This document shows positions 29,437-38,866 of a stretch of DNA of 64,000 bases, in pieces; within the stretch, counting starts at the first letter, position 1, and each line of letters starts with the position of its first letter. Position numbers and translations under genes: made by a program. This DNA is from Dyella marensis (lineage in GTDB: Bacteria; Pseudomonadota; Gammaproteobacteria; Xanthomonadales; Rhodanobacteraceae): contig NZ_FONH01000016.1 in assembly GCF_900112865.1 (NCBI RefSeq), positions 1 to 64,000 of the forward strand, given 5' to 3'. The notes beneath the pieces were generated by a model. The model did not search any database. It had not been told where the DNA came from and saw only the letters and a list, made by a program, of their open reading frames with translations.

Positions 29437-29500
29437 GGGGAACCGCGCGCCTGCGGGGGGAGGGGCAAGAGTGGCGCGCGGATGGAGCAAGACTTGGTGA
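29402..29500 (-). ncRNA. Candidate OxyS-like small RNA, divergent from oxyR
   Basis: On the minus strand a TTAGAA (-35, 29535-29530), 18-nt spacer, TAATCT (-10, 29511-29506) promoter abuts the OxyR site. It would start an RNA near 29499. The RNA holds a perfect 9-bp stem (29473-29481 with 29443-29451) whose 21-nt loop carries CTTGCCCCTCCCCCC, a C-rich anti-Shine-Dalgarno-like stretch. A strong terminator follows. Expected size is about 98 nt, near the 109 nt of E. coli OxyS, which has the same position and orientation. No good reading frame with a ribosome site fits within. The promoter, start and regulation are inferred; the two stems and T run are seen. Confidence 0.45.
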
Positions 29501-29534
29501 GGCGAAGATTAGGCATTTCGCACGGATTGTTCTA

Positions 29535-29571
29535 ATTGATTGTTCTCATGATCGTGATAGATTCCGGCTAT
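29535..29571. promoter_or_regulatory. OxyR binding site upstream of oxyR
   Basis: ATAGATTCCGGCTAT (29557-29571) matches 9 of 10 fixed positions of the OxyR motif ATAGnTnnnAnCTAT. Seven bases further (29535-29549) a weaker half matches 6 of 10, giving the two-motif, 7-bp-spaced layout that an OxyR tetramer contacts. It fits autoregulation of oxyR and activation of a divergent transcript. Confidence 0.65.
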
Positions 29572-29596
29572 TGTCCTGCCTGCCGCGGCCCGCCTG

Positions 29597-30547
29597 ATGA
29601 ATCTGCGCGATCTCCAATACCTCGTCGCCCTGGCCGAGCACCGGCATTTCGGCCGCGCCGCCGAGGCCAGCTTCGTCAGCCAGCCCACCCTGTCGACGCA
29701 GATCAAGAAGCTGGAGGACGAACTGGGCGTGCCGCTGGTCGAACGCACCCCGCGCAAGGTGCTGCTGACCGAGACCGGCCGCGAGATCGCCCGCCGTGCG
29801 CGCGGCGTGCTGTCGGAGGTCGACGAGATCAAGGCGATCGCGCAGCGCACGCGCGATCCGGAATCCGGCACCTTGCGCCTGGGCATCTTCCCCACCCTCG
29901 GCCCTTACCTGCTGCCGCACTTGGTGCCGCTGGTGCGCCAGCGCTTCCCGCGGCTGGAACTGCTGCTGGTGGAAGAGAAGACCGAGCAGGTGATCCGCAT
30001 GCTGCGCGAAGGCTCGCTGGATGTCGGCGTGCTGGCCCTGCCCTTGCACGAGGACAGCCTGCACACCGAATTCCTGTTCGAGGAACCCTTCGTGCTGGCC
30101 GTGCCGGAGAATCATCCGCTGGCGCACAAGAAACATCGTCTCAAGCTGGGCGACCTGGAAGACGAAAGCCTGCTGCTGCTGGAAGACGGCCATTGCCTGC
30201 GCGACCAGGCGCTGGAGGTGTGCCAGCTGGCCGGCGCCGGCGAACGCTCGGGTTTCCGTGCCACCAGCCTGGAAACGCTGCGCCAGATGGTCGCCGCCAA
30301 TGTCGGCATCACCCTGCTGCCCACGCTGGCGATCAAGCCGCCGGTGGCGCGCACCGATAACGTGCACCTGGTGGAATTCGCCGGTCATCCACCCAGCCGC
30401 CGGATCGCGCTGGTGTGGCGCAAGAGTTCGTCGACTGGCACATTTCTGAAACGCTTCGCCGAGGTGATCCGCGGCATGCCGCCCGAACTGCTGCGGCCGG
30501 AACTGAACGGAGCCAAGCCGGCGAACCGCCCGCGCGCCTCGACCTAA
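29597..30547 (+). CDS. oxyR: Hydrogen-peroxide-sensing LysR-type regulator OxyR
   Basis: A 316-residue LysR regulator: N-terminal winged HTH (about 1-60, with FGRAAEASFVSQPTLSTQIKKLE), a linker helix, then the effector domain. The redox pair is present: C200 in EDGHCLRDQ and C209 in ALEVC, nine residues apart as in E. coli C199/C208. Peroxide oxidises this pair to a disulfide and turns the protein into an activator of catalase, peroxidase and related genes. An OxyR motif lies 26-62 nt upstream of the start, so it probably controls its own gene. No catalase or ahpC gene is in the window. Confidence 0.95.
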   Translation: MNLRDLQYLVALAEHRHFGRAAEASFVSQPTLSTQIKKLEDELGVPLVERTPRKVLLTETGREIARRARGVLSEVDEIKAIAQRTRDPESGTLRLGIFPTLGPYLLPHLVPLVRQRFPRLELLLVEEKTEQVIRMLREGSLDVGVLALPLHEDSLHTEFLFEEPFVLAVPENHPLAHKKHRLKLGDLEDESLLLLEDGHCLRDQALEVCQLAGAGERSGFRATSLETLRQMVAANVGITLLPTLAIKPPVARTDNVHLVEFAGHPPSRRIALVWRKSSSTGTFLKRFAEVIRGMPPELLRPELNGAKPANRPRAST

Positions 30548-30646
30548 GAGCCTGTAGCGCCTGGATGTGCGTGCGCACACAAACGGCCACTTAAACGGCG
30601 GATCCGCTCGGGGCCGCCCCCTCATCAAGCCTTCATATTGGCGCCA

Positions 30647-30667
30647 GAACAATCCGCGAGATTGTTC
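30647..30667. promoter_or_regulatory. Inverted repeat GAACAATC-N5-GATTGTTC before the deacetylase operon
   Basis: A perfect 8-bp inverted repeat around CGCGA, 127 nt before the deacetylase start. The same GATTGTTC octamer occurs twice as a direct repeat just upstream of oxyR (29525-29532 and 29538-29545). A dimeric regulator site is likely, but which regulator is unknown. The rest of 30548-30794 shows no gene. Confidence 0.45.
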
Positions 30668-30794
30668 GCTCGACGCACGCCTCGAGGCTGAACAAAGGGG
30701 GGCAGAAGGACTGCCTGGATCGCCACACGCCGCCTGCGCGGCGCGGCGGACGATGCACGGCGGAATGCGGCGGCGAATCAGATCACGAGGTTAA

Positions 30795-31793
30795 GTGCAG
30801 ACCATGCCGGGCATCTTCACCGTCTCGCTGGATCTCGAGCTCTATTGGGGTGTGCGCGACGCGCGCAGCATCGCGAGCTACGAATCCAACCTGCGCGGCG
30901 AGCGGGATGCCATCCGCGGCATGCTGCAGCTGTTCGACGAACACGCCGTCCACGCCACCTGGGCCACGCTGGGCTTCCTGTTCTACAAGGACGCCGACGA
31001 ACTGCGGCGCAACCTGCCGGAGGTGCTGCCCGACTATCGCCGGCAGCAGCTGTCCTCGTATCGATACCTGCAGGAGCATGCGTGGAATACCGCGGACGAC
31101 CCGTATCACTTCGCGCCGGAGATGGTCGAGCTGATCCGCGATTACGACGGCCAGGAAATCGGCACGCACACGTTCTCGCATTACTACTGTCTTGAGGATG
31201 GACAGACGCTGGAGGCGTTCCGTGCCGACCTCAAGGCGGCGCTCGCCGCGGCCCGTTCGCATGGCATCCCCATCGCCAGCCTGGTGTTCCCGCGCAACCA
31301 GAGCAACCAGGAGTATCTGGCGGTGCTCGACGAGCTGGGCATCGCCTGTTATCGCGGCAATGAGAACGCGGCGTTCTATACGCCGCGCAACCAGCGCGAA
31401 CAGAATCTGATCGTGCGCGCCTCGCGCCTGCTCGACTCGTATATCAACTTGAGCGGCTACCACACCTACGCGCTGGAGGACTGCGCGCGCAGCCGTCCGT
31501 TCAATATTCCGTCCAGCCGTTTCCTGCGGCCGTATTCGCGCTCGCTCGCGCCACTGGAGGGCCTGCGCCTGCGCCGCATCAAGCGCGCCATGCTGGACGC
31601 GGCCACCGGCGGACGGCTGTTCCACCTGTGGTGGCATCCGCACAACTTCGGCGCGAATACCGCACGCAATCTCGCCTGCCTGGCCGAAGTGCTCGGCTAC
31701 TACGGCTATCTGCGCGAGCGCTTCGGCATGCAGTCGCTCAACATGGGCGAAGTGGCCAACTTGCTGGAGGACATGCATGCCGGCCAAGCCTAG
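30795..31793 (+). CDS. Polysaccharide deacetylase family protein (NodB-like)
   Basis: A 332-residue protein with a NodB-homology fold. The metal/catalytic motifs seen are the DLE near residue 13 and H125-x3-H129 in THTFSHYY; the late LWWHPHNF segment may give the last active-site histidine. Such enzymes remove N-linked acyl groups from sugars. It has no signal peptide, so it would act in the cytoplasm on a sugar nucleotide or lipid-linked sugar. The next gene, a formyltransferase, overlaps by 17 nt; the pair recalls ArnD/ArnA chemistry. GTG 30795 has GAGG four bases upstream; ATG 30804 is an alternative start. Confidence 0.82.
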   Translation: MQTMPGIFTVSLDLELYWGVRDARSIASYESNLRGERDAIRGMLQLFDEHAVHATWATLGFLFYKDADELRRNLPEVLPDYRRQQLSSYRYLQEHAWNTADDPYHFAPEMVELIRDYDGQEIGTHTFSHYYCLEDGQTLEAFRADLKAALAAARSHGIPIASLVFPRNQSNQEYLAVLDELGIACYRGNENAAFYTPRNQREQNLIVRASRLLDSYINLSGYHTYALEDCARSRPFNIPSSRFLRPYSRSLAPLEGLRLRRIKRAMLDAATGGRLFHLWWHPHNFGANTARNLACLAEVLGYYGYLRERFGMQSLNMGEVANLLEDMHAGQA

Positions 31794-32547
31794 GATCGCT
31801 TTGCTCGCGGGCGAGGGTTGGTCGACCAACGCGATATACAATGGCTTGCGCGACGAATTCGAGATCGTCGCGGTAATCGTCGAACGCAAGCCCTCCGCGC
31901 TGAAGATGCTGCGCTATCGCGCACGCACGCTGGGTTGGTGGGAAACCTTCGGCCAGTTCTGCTTCATCCTGTACAGCCGGCTATTGAGCCGCGCCGCAGA
32001 CATGCGCATCGCGATGCTGATGCATCGCCATGGCCTGTCGGATACGCCGATACCCGGCATCGCGATAACCCCTGTCGACAGCGCCAACCACAAACGCGTT
32101 GCCGCATTGCTGAAGAAGCTGGAGCCGCAGGCCGTAGTGGTGAACGGCACGCGCATCCTGTCGAAGAAGCTGCTGGCGGCGGTGGATGCCCCATTCATCA
32201 ATACGCATATGGGTATCACGCCGGCGTATCGCGGCGTGCACGGCGGTTACTGGGCGCTGGCGAACGACGATCGCGAGCGCTGTGGCGTGACCGTGCATCT
32301 GGTGGATGAAGGGGTGGATACCGGGGGTGTGCTGTACCAGGCGCGCATCGAGGTAGAAGAGGAAGACAGCTTCGCCACCTATCCGGTGTTGCAGTTGGCG
32401 GCGGCCTTGCCGTTGATGAAGGCGGCGCTGCGCGATGCTGCCGAGGGCACGCTGACTCCGCGCGCCGGTGAGGGCTCATCGAAGCAGTGGTATCACCCCA
32501 CGTTGTGGGGATACTGGAAAACCAAGGCTAGCCGCGGCGTGAAATAA
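31777..32547 (+). CDS. Formyltransferase family protein (sugar-nucleotide N-formyltransferase-like)
   Basis: A 256-residue protein with a formyltransferase core as in methionyl-tRNA formyltransferase and sugar N-formyltransferases. Catalytic N142 and H144 lie in NTHMGITPAYRG, and the DEGVDTGG motif (177-184) gives the catalytic aspartate. These enzymes move a formyl group from N10-formyltetrahydrofolate to an amine. It is too short for Fmt (no C-terminal tRNA-binding domain), so an amino sugar is the likely target. The gene overlaps the deacetylase gene by 17 nt, which implies coupled translation and a shared pathway in surface-glycan synthesis. The acceptor is unknown. Confidence 0.82.
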   Translation: MPAKPRIALLAGEGWSTNAIYNGLRDEFEIVAVIVERKPSALKMLRYRARTLGWWETFGQFCFILYSRLLSRAADMRIAMLMHRHGLSDTPIPGIAITPVDSANHKRVAALLKKLEPQAVVVNGTRILSKKLLAAVDAPFINTHMGITPAYRGVHGGYWALANDDRERCGVTVHLVDEGVDTGGVLYQARIEVEEEDSFATYPVLQLAAALPLMKAALRDAAEGTLTPRAGEGSSKQWYHPTLWGYWKTKASRGVK

Positions 32548-32553
32548 GAAAAC

Positions 32554-32718
32554 TCTTCTCCCTTCCGGGGAGAAGATGCCGGCAGGCAGATGAGGGGCTG
32601 GGGCTCGCCCAAGCTTTTCTATGAAGCGAAGAGCTCTTTAGCTTATCGCCAGGTCAGCGCCGCGCTCCGCCCGCCCCCTCACCCCAACCTCTCCCCGGAC
32701 GAGAGAGGGGGCAAGTCG
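32554..32718. repeat. GC-rich intergenic stem-loop units between the formyltransferase and msrA genes
   Basis: Two units: CTTCTCCC/GGGGAGAAG near 32554-32574, and a CCCCCTC...GAGGGGG unit near 32680-32715 with CACCCCAACCTCTCC inside. Units of this kind recur between genes in xanthomonads and pseudomonads. They lie between convergent genes and may end both transcripts. Confidence 0.45.
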
Positions 32719-32721
32719 GCG

Positions 32722-33375
32722 TCAGCCGCCGGTGAGGCCAATGGGGCAAGTCACGCCCGTACCGCCCAGCCCGCAGTAACCCCCGGGATTCTTCGACAGG
32801 TACTGCTGGTGCTCCGGCTCCGCGTAATAGAACGGGCCGGCGTCGGCGATCTCGGTGGTGATCCGGCCATGCCCTGCGCGGCCCAGCTCCGCCTGGTAGC
32901 GCTCAAGCGATGCCTCCGCCGCCTCGCGCTGTGCCGGCGTGGACGTATAGATGGCCGAACGGTACTGCGTACCGACATCGTTGCCCTGCTGCATGCCCTG
33001 GGTCGGATCGTGGCTCTCCCAGAACGTGCGCAACAGGGTATCCAGGCTCACCTGCGCCGGGTCGTACACCACCTGCACCACTTCCGCGTGCCCGGTCTCG
33101 CCGGAACACACTTCGCGATAGGTGGGATTGGGCGTGTAGCCGCCGGCGTAGCCGACCGCCGTGGTCAGCACGCCGGGCAGCTGCCAGAACTTGCGCTCCG
33201 CGCCCCAGAAGCAGCCCATGCCGACCTGCAGCACCTCGCTGCCGGGGAAGGACGCCGGCGTCAGCGGCCGGCCGTGTACATCATGGGCCGCGGGCGGCGC
33301 GATGGCCTGCGTGCGGCCGGGCAGCGCCTGCTCGCGCTGGGGCAGACGTTGTTTCCAGGCACCGATACCGAGCAT
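32722..33375 (-). CDS. msrA: Peptide-methionine (S)-S-oxide reductase
   Basis: A 217-residue MsrA that reduces methionine-S-sulfoxide in proteins, repairing oxidative damage. The catalytic motif GCFWGAE lies near residues 54-60, with the nucleophilic cysteine, and resolving cysteines occur in the C-terminal [13 protein letters not shown] segment. Length is that of the E. coli-type enzyme with its N-terminal extension (about 45 residues). No signal peptide. The start at MLGIGAW is chosen by this extension; an upstream in-frame start at 33432 has no support. It follows apt on the same strand with a 74-nt gap. Confidence 0.93.
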   Translation of the reverse strand: MLGIGAWKQRLPQREQALPGRTQAIAPPAAHDVHGRPLTPASFPGSEVLQVGMGCFWGAERKFWQLPGVLTTAVGYAGGYTPNPTYREVCSGETGHAEVVQVVYDPAQVSLDTLLRTFWESHDPTQGMQQGNDVGTQYRSAIYTSTPAQREAAEASLERYQAELGRAGHGRITTEIADAGPFYYAEPEHQQYLSKNPGGYCGLGGTGVTCPIGLTGG

Positions 33376-33449
33376 GGCGATTCTCCTGCTTTCGAGAGTG
33401 GACAAAGTGGCGTCGATCGACCGGCTTCTCAACGCCCTGCCCGCGCTCC

Positions 33450-33980
33450 TCAGTAGCGCAGCAACGCGTGCAGCGGCGTATTCCCGGGCAGGCGGTGGCG
33501 GCCTTGCAGGGCTTCCAGCTCGATCACCACGCTGGCGCCCACGCGCACCGCGCCCAGCGTTTCGACCAGCCGGCAGGCAGCGTCCAGGGTGCCGCCGGTG
33601 GCGAGCACGTCGTCGACGATCAACACTCTTTCGCCCGGACGCAGCGCATCGTTACGTGCCTCCAGGCGGTCCTTGCCGTATTCCAGCGCGTAGTCGACCG
33701 ACACCACCGGCGGCGGCAGCTTGTTGGGCTTGCGCAGCGGCACGAAGCCGGCGTGCAGCTTCTGCGCTAGCGCCGCGCCGAAGATGAAGCCGCGCGACTC
33801 GATCCCGCACACCGCCTGCACCCCGCTGCCCTGCCAGGGCTCGGCCAGCGCGTCGATGCAGCGTGCGAAGCCACCGGCATCGGCCAGCAGCGGCGTGATG
33901 TCGCGAAACACCACGCCCGGCTGCGGAAAATCGGGAACGGCGCGGATCAGCGCCTCGATCTGTCGGAGATTGGATTCCAT
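33450..33980 (-). CDS. apt: Adenine phosphoribosyltransferase
   Basis: A 176-residue purine-salvage enzyme that makes AMP from adenine and PRPP. Seen: the FRDITPLL motif near residue 25, the [10 protein letters not shown] segment near 60, and the PRPP-binding motif [13 protein letters not shown] near 120. Length fits the family (170-185). The start is at MESNLRQ; an open frame further upstream lacks similarity. The DUF2007 gene lies 52 nt upstream in the same direction and msrA lies downstream, so a small operon is possible. Confidence 0.95.
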   Translation of the reverse strand: MESNLRQIEALIRAVPDFPQPGVVFRDITPLLADAGGFARCIDALAEPWQGSGVQAVCGIESRGFIFGAALAQKLHAGFVPLRKPNKLPPPVVSVDYALEYGKDRLEARNDALRPGERVLIVDDVLATGGTLDAACRLVETLGAVRVGASVVIELEALQGRHRLPGNTPLHALLRY

Positions 33981-34032
33981 GGGAGCGGGCGCTGCCTGTG
34001 CTGCGAAGAGGAACGCGCAAGCATAGCGCCGC

Positions 34033-34308
34033 TCAGGCAGGCATGAACGACGGCGCGCCGTCGTCGATTTCCTCGTCCAGCGCCAGCCGCGCATCGGCCA
34101 GTTCGCGCTCCACCTCGCGCACCACCGCCGCGGCGGCGGGCAGGCTCGCTTCCGGCACCAGCACGGCGACGTAGTCGAGCGCGGGCAGATTGCCGACCGC
34201 GCCGGTGAGATATTCGCCGGCGACGAAGGCGGGGATTTCCGCGCGTTCGAGCGCGTCCTTCACGAGGTGGGCGTCGATCAGGGTCTCGGCTCGGTAGGCG
34301 ATGCGCAT
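34033..34308 (-). CDS. DUF2007 family protein
   Basis: A 91-residue soluble protein. The first 70 residues match the DUF2007 (putative signal-transducing protein) pattern: a strand M-R-I-A-Y, a helix starting near residue 12 (AHLVKDALERAEIPAFVAGEY cut across), and a VAVLVPE strand near 48. The C-terminal tail is acidic and disordered-looking. Function is not established. It sits upstream of apt in the same direction. Confidence 0.75.
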   Translation of the reverse strand: MRIAYRAETLIDAHLVKDALERAEIPAFVAGEYLTGAVGNLPALDYVAVLVPEASLPAAAAVVREVERELADARLALDEEIDDGAPSFMPA

Positions 34309-34439
34309 GCCGGCAAGCTACCCCCCGTCCGCTGGAGCCGCAAGAGCTTGCCGAGCCGGCCGTGCGGCCTAGTGGCAACCGCGCGGACGCTGCTTTAAGG
34401 TCGTCCACGGAAGGCGGCTCTTTTAGGGGAAGAGGCGGA

Positions 34440-35522
<1,083 letters not shown>

Positions 35523-35544
35523 GCGGCCGCGCCTGACGGCGCAA

Positions 35545-35668
35545 GGGAATAGAGAATCGAGAATAGGGAATCGAGCTTGGGGTCATGCAAACCTCGCGCT
35601 CCGCTCACAGCGCTTCAGATCGCCGTGACCCGCTCTTCCTATTCCCTATTCTCCATTCCCTATTCCCT
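35545..35668. repeat. Inverted GGGAATAG-type repeat upstream of glnS
   Basis: 35545-35575 carries GGGAATAGAGAAT-like units and 35635-35668 carries their inverse (TATTCCCTATTCTCC-like). Each arm is made of near-identical 7-8 bp units. Repeats of this AT-richer kind are frequent between genes in Xanthomonadaceae. They leave little room for the glnS promoter, which may lie at the right arm. Confidence 0.6.
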
Positions 35669-35716
35669 CCAAGGTAAACTTGGCCGTTTCAGCCAATCAC
35701 CCGCGAGCCCCGCCCG

Positions 35717-37480
35717 ATGTCGACCGAACCCGCCGCCGCCGAAACCACGTCCGCCAGCGCCGCCCCGGCCGAGGGCCAGCGTGACTTCGTGCGCCAGATC
35801 ATTCGCGACGACCTGGCGAACGGCAAGCACCACGCCATCCGCACGCGTTTCCCGCCCGAGCCCAACGGCTACCTGCATATCGGCCACGCCAAGGCGATCT
35901 GCCTGAACTTCGGCATCGCCCGCGAATTCGCCGGCTGGTGCAACCTGCGCCTGGACGACACCAACCCGGGCAAGGAAGACCCCGAGTTCGTCGAGGGCAT
36001 CAAGGACGACGTGCGCTGGCTCGGCTACGACTGGCACGACCTGCGCCACGCCTCCGACTACTTCGAGGTGTTCTACCGCGCCGCGGTCAAGCTGATCGAG
36101 GACGGCCACGCCTACGTCGACGACCTCAACGCCGACGAGATGCGCGAATACCGCGGCACGCTGACCGCGCCGGGCCGCAACTCGCCGCACCGCGAGCGCA
36201 GCGTGGCGGAAAACCTGGACCTGTTCCGCCGCATGCGCGAGGGCGAATTCGCCGACGGCGCCAAGACGCTGCGCGCGAAGATCGACATGACCTCCGGCAA
36301 TATCAACATGCGCGACCCGGCGATCTACCGTATCCGCCGCATCCCGCACCAGAACACCGGCGACGCCTGGCCGATCTACCCGATGTACGACTATGCGCAT
36401 TGCCTTTCCGACGCGCTGGAAGGCATCACCCATTCGCTGTGCACGCTGGAATTCGAGGACCACCGCCCGCTGTACGACTGGTTCGTCGACAAGGTCGACC
36501 TGGCCAACCATCCGGAGCTGTGGACCCACCTGCGCGAAGGCGGCTTCAAGACCGAGCCGGCCAAGCCGCGCCAGATCGAGTTCTCGCGCCTCAACCTGAG
36601 CTACTGCATCACCAGCAAGCGCAAGCTTGCCCAGCTGGTCAACGAACGCCTGGTCGACGGCTGGGACGATCCGCGCATGAACACCCTGCGCGGCCTGCGC
36701 CGCCGCGGTTTCACGCCGGGCGGCATCCGCCTGCTGATCGAGCGCCTGGGCGTGAGCAAGCAGAACAGCGTGATCGACTACGCCATCTTCGAGAACTGCG
36801 TGCGCGAGGACCTCGACGCCAGCGCGCCGCGCCGCCTGGCGGTGCTCGATCCGCTCAAGCTGGTGATCACCAACCTGGCCGAAGACCACGAGGAAACCCT
36901 GTCCTTCGCCAATCATCCGAAGGACGAGAGCTTCGGCACGCGCGAGGTGCCGTTCGCGCGCGAGCTGTGGATCGAGCGCGAGGACTTCGCCGAAGTGCCG
37001 CCGAAGGGCTTCCACCGCCTCAAACCCGAGGGCGAGGTGCGCCTGCGCGGCGTCGGCATCGTCAAATGCGAGGAACTGGTGAAGGACGCCGCCGGCAACG
37101 TGATCGAGCTGCGCTGCACGCTCGACCTCGACTCGCGCCAGGGCATGCCCGGCGCCGACCGCAAGGTGAAGGGCACCATCCACTGGGTCAGCGCGCGCCA
37201 CGCGGTGGCCGCCGAAGTGCGCGTGTACGACCGCCTGTTCAACGTGGCCGCGCCGGACGACGAGAGCGACGGCAAGACCTGGATCGAGCACATCAATCCG
37301 GAAGCCAAGCGCATCGTGCAGGCCTGGGTGGAACCGTCCGCGGCCGCCACCGCGCCGGAGCAGCGCTTCCAGTTCGAGCGCCTGGGTTATTTCGTCGCCG
37401 ATCGCGTCGAGCACGGTGCGCAGAAGCCGATATTCAACCGCACCGTCACCCTGCGCGATACCTGGGCCAAACAGGCATGA
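35717..37480 (+). CDS. glnS: Glutaminyl-tRNA synthetase
   Basis: A 587-residue class I aminoacyl-tRNA synthetase that charges tRNA-Gln. Seen: [14 protein letters not shown] near residue 46 (HIGH motif), the CITSKRKL segment near residue 299 standing for KMSKS, and the C-terminal beta-barrel anticodon-binding domains. It carries an N-terminal A/E/T-rich tail of about 20 residues that E. coli lacks. The stop overlaps the ATG of the nucleoside deaminase gene (ATGA), so the two are coupled. Confidence 0.96.
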   Translation: MSTEPAAAETTSASAAPAEGQRDFVRQIIRDDLANGKHHAIRTRFPPEPNGYLHIGHAKAICLNFGIAREFAGWCNLRLDDTNPGKEDPEFVEGIKDDVRWLGYDWHDLRHASDYFEVFYRAAVKLIEDGHAYVDDLNADEMREYRGTLTAPGRNSPHRERSVAENLDLFRRMREGEFADGAKTLRAKIDMTSGNINMRDPAIYRIRRIPHQNTGDAWPIYPMYDYAHCLSDALEGITHSLCTLEFEDHRPLYDWFVDKVDLANHPELWTHLREGGFKTEPAKPRQIEFSRLNLSYCITSKRKLAQLVNERLVDGWDDPRMNTLRGLRRRGFTPGGIRLLIERLGVSKQNSVIDYAIFENCVREDLDASAPRRLAVLDPLKLVITNLAEDHEETLSFANHPKDESFGTREVPFARELWIEREDFAEVPPKGFHRLKPEGEVRLRGVGIVKCEELVKDAAGNVIELRCTLDLDSRQGMPGADRKVKGTIHWVSARHAVAAEVRVYDRLFNVAAPDDESDGKTWIEHINPEAKRIVQAWVEPSAAATAPEQRFQFERLGYFVADRVEHGAQKPIFNRTVTLRDTWAKQA

Positions 37481-38040
37481 GCATGCTGCCGCTGCAGATC
37501 CACCTGACCCTGCCGCCGTGGCTGGGCGACCTGGTCGATACCGGCAAGCGCTATCTCACCGACGAGGAACGCGTGGACCTGGCCATCCAGCTGTCCAGCC
37601 ACAACATCGAGCATGGCCTGGGCGGTCCGTTCGGCGCGGCGGTGTTCGATGCGCACGGGCGCGTCATCTCGGTCGGCGTCAACCGCGTGGTGCCGCAGAC
37701 CTGCTCGGTGGCGCACGCCGAGATGATGGCCTACATGGCCGCGCAGCAGCGCATGGCCAGCTTCCGCCTCAACGCCGACGGCGGCCGCTACACCCTGGCC
37801 ACCAGCGCACAGCCGTGCTGCCAGTGCTACGGCGCCACCGTGTGGGCGGGCGTGGACGAGCTGCTGATCGGCGCACGCGCCGAGGACGTGATGGAGCTGA
37901 CCGCGTTCGACGAAGGCCCGCTGCCCGCCGACTGGGTCGGCGAGCTGGAACGCCGCGGCATCGCCGTGCGCCGCGACATCCTGCGCGACGAGGCGCGCGC
38001 CGTGCTGGCCGCGTACGGCGCGCGCGGACAAAGCTACTAA
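37477..38040 (+). CDS. Cytidine/deoxycytidylate deaminase-fold nucleoside deaminase
   Basis: A 187-residue zinc-dependent deaminase. The metal/catalytic motifs H80-A-E82 and P113-C-C-Q-C117 are both present in the order of the cytidine deaminase-like superfamily, close to guanine deaminase (GuaD) and TadA. Length and the lack of TadA hallmarks favour a nucleobase or nucleoside deaminase over a tRNA deaminase; the substrate is uncertain. It overlaps the glnS stop by 4 nt. Confidence 0.8.
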   Translation: MSMLPLQIHLTLPPWLGDLVDTGKRYLTDEERVDLAIQLSSHNIEHGLGGPFGAAVFDAHGRVISVGVNRVVPQTCSVAHAEMMAYMAAQQRMASFRLNADGGRYTLATSAQPCCQCYGATVWAGVDELLIGARAEDVMELTAFDEGPLPADWVGELERRGIAVRRDILRDEARAVLAAYGARGQSY

Positions 38041-38046
38041 GCCCGC

Positions 38047-38799
38047 GTGAGCCGCCTGCGCGCCGCGCTGCCGCTGCTCCTGCTGGTGCTCGCCGGCGTC
38101 GTGCTGTTTCTCTCCGGCGCGCTCGACCAGCTGCATCCCGAGCAGCTGGTGCAGCACCAGGACCAGCTGCGCGCCCAGGTGACCGACAGCCCCTGGCTGA
38201 GCCGCATCGCCTTCATCGGCGTGCTCACGCTGGCGATGTCCACCGGCGTGCCCGGCACCGTGCTGATCATCATGGCCGGCGGCTTCGTGTTCGGCACGTT
38301 GGAAGGCACGGCTTACGCCTCGGTCGGGCTGACCCTGGGCACGCTGATCCTGTACCTGGCCAGCCGCTACGCCTTCGGCAACGGCGGCCGCCATCCGCCG
38401 GCGCTGATCGAACGCATCCACCATGGCTTCGAACAGCACCCGGTCGCCTACACCCTGTTCCTGCGCTTCGTGCCGGTCGCGCCGTTCGGTCTGATCACCG
38501 TGTGCCTGGCCTGGCTGCGCTGCCCGCTGTGGCTGTTCCTCGGCGCCAGCTGGCTGGGCGGCACGGTGTCGCTGGTGTTCGAGACCTCGATCGGCGCCGG
38601 CCTGGGCGAAGCGCTCGCGCGCACGCATGGCCGCTTCGACAGCTCGATCCTGCTGCAGCCGAAGATCCTGCTCTCGCTGGGCTGCATCGCCTTGCTCGCG
38701 CTGCTGCCGCTGGTGCTGGAACGGGTGCTGCGGGGACGCCTGCGGCGGGCCTCCTCAGCCTCGCGACAGGCATCCGGGCTACCTCCTCAAGCCGACTAG
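38047..38799 (+). CDS. TVP38/TMEM64 family inner-membrane protein (SNARE-associated)
   Basis: A 250-residue membrane protein with about six hydrophobic segments. The conserved core of the DedA/TVP38 superfamily is visible: GVPGTVLIIMAGGFVFG (about 77-93), and FLRFVPVAPFG (about 139-149) with the buried arginine and proline. These proteins are linked to lipid transport and envelope stability. It begins at GTG 6 nt after the deaminase stop, so it belongs to the glnS operon. Confidence 0.83.
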   Translation: MSRLRAALPLLLLVLAGVVLFLSGALDQLHPEQLVQHQDQLRAQVTDSPWLSRIAFIGVLTLAMSTGVPGTVLIIMAGGFVFGTLEGTAYASVGLTLGTLILYLASRYAFGNGGRHPPALIERIHHGFEQHPVAYTLFLRFVPVAPFGLITVCLAWLRCPLWLFLGASWLGGTVSLVFETSIGAGLGEALARTHGRFDSSILLQPKILLSLGCIALLALLPLVLERVLRGRLRRASSASRQASGLPPQAD

Positions 38800-38866
38800 C
38801 TCCGCCACCCCCGTTTCGCGCTAGGCTCAGCGCGCCGGCGCCTCGCGCCGCATGGGGAAAGCATCG

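Noticed and set aside
29250-29516. An 88-codon minus-strand frame through the candidate small RNA
   Set aside because: It crosses the terminator hairpin, has no ribosome site and no recognisable product, so a peptide gene was not called.
26494-29535. A 1013-codon plus-strand frame opposite the M1 aminopeptidase gene
   Set aside because: Antisense shadow with repetitive low-complexity composition; it also runs through two terminators.
30548-30794. tRNA or small protein gene between oxyR and the deacetylase gene
   Set aside because: No cloverleaf, CCA end or coding frame with a ribosome site is visible.
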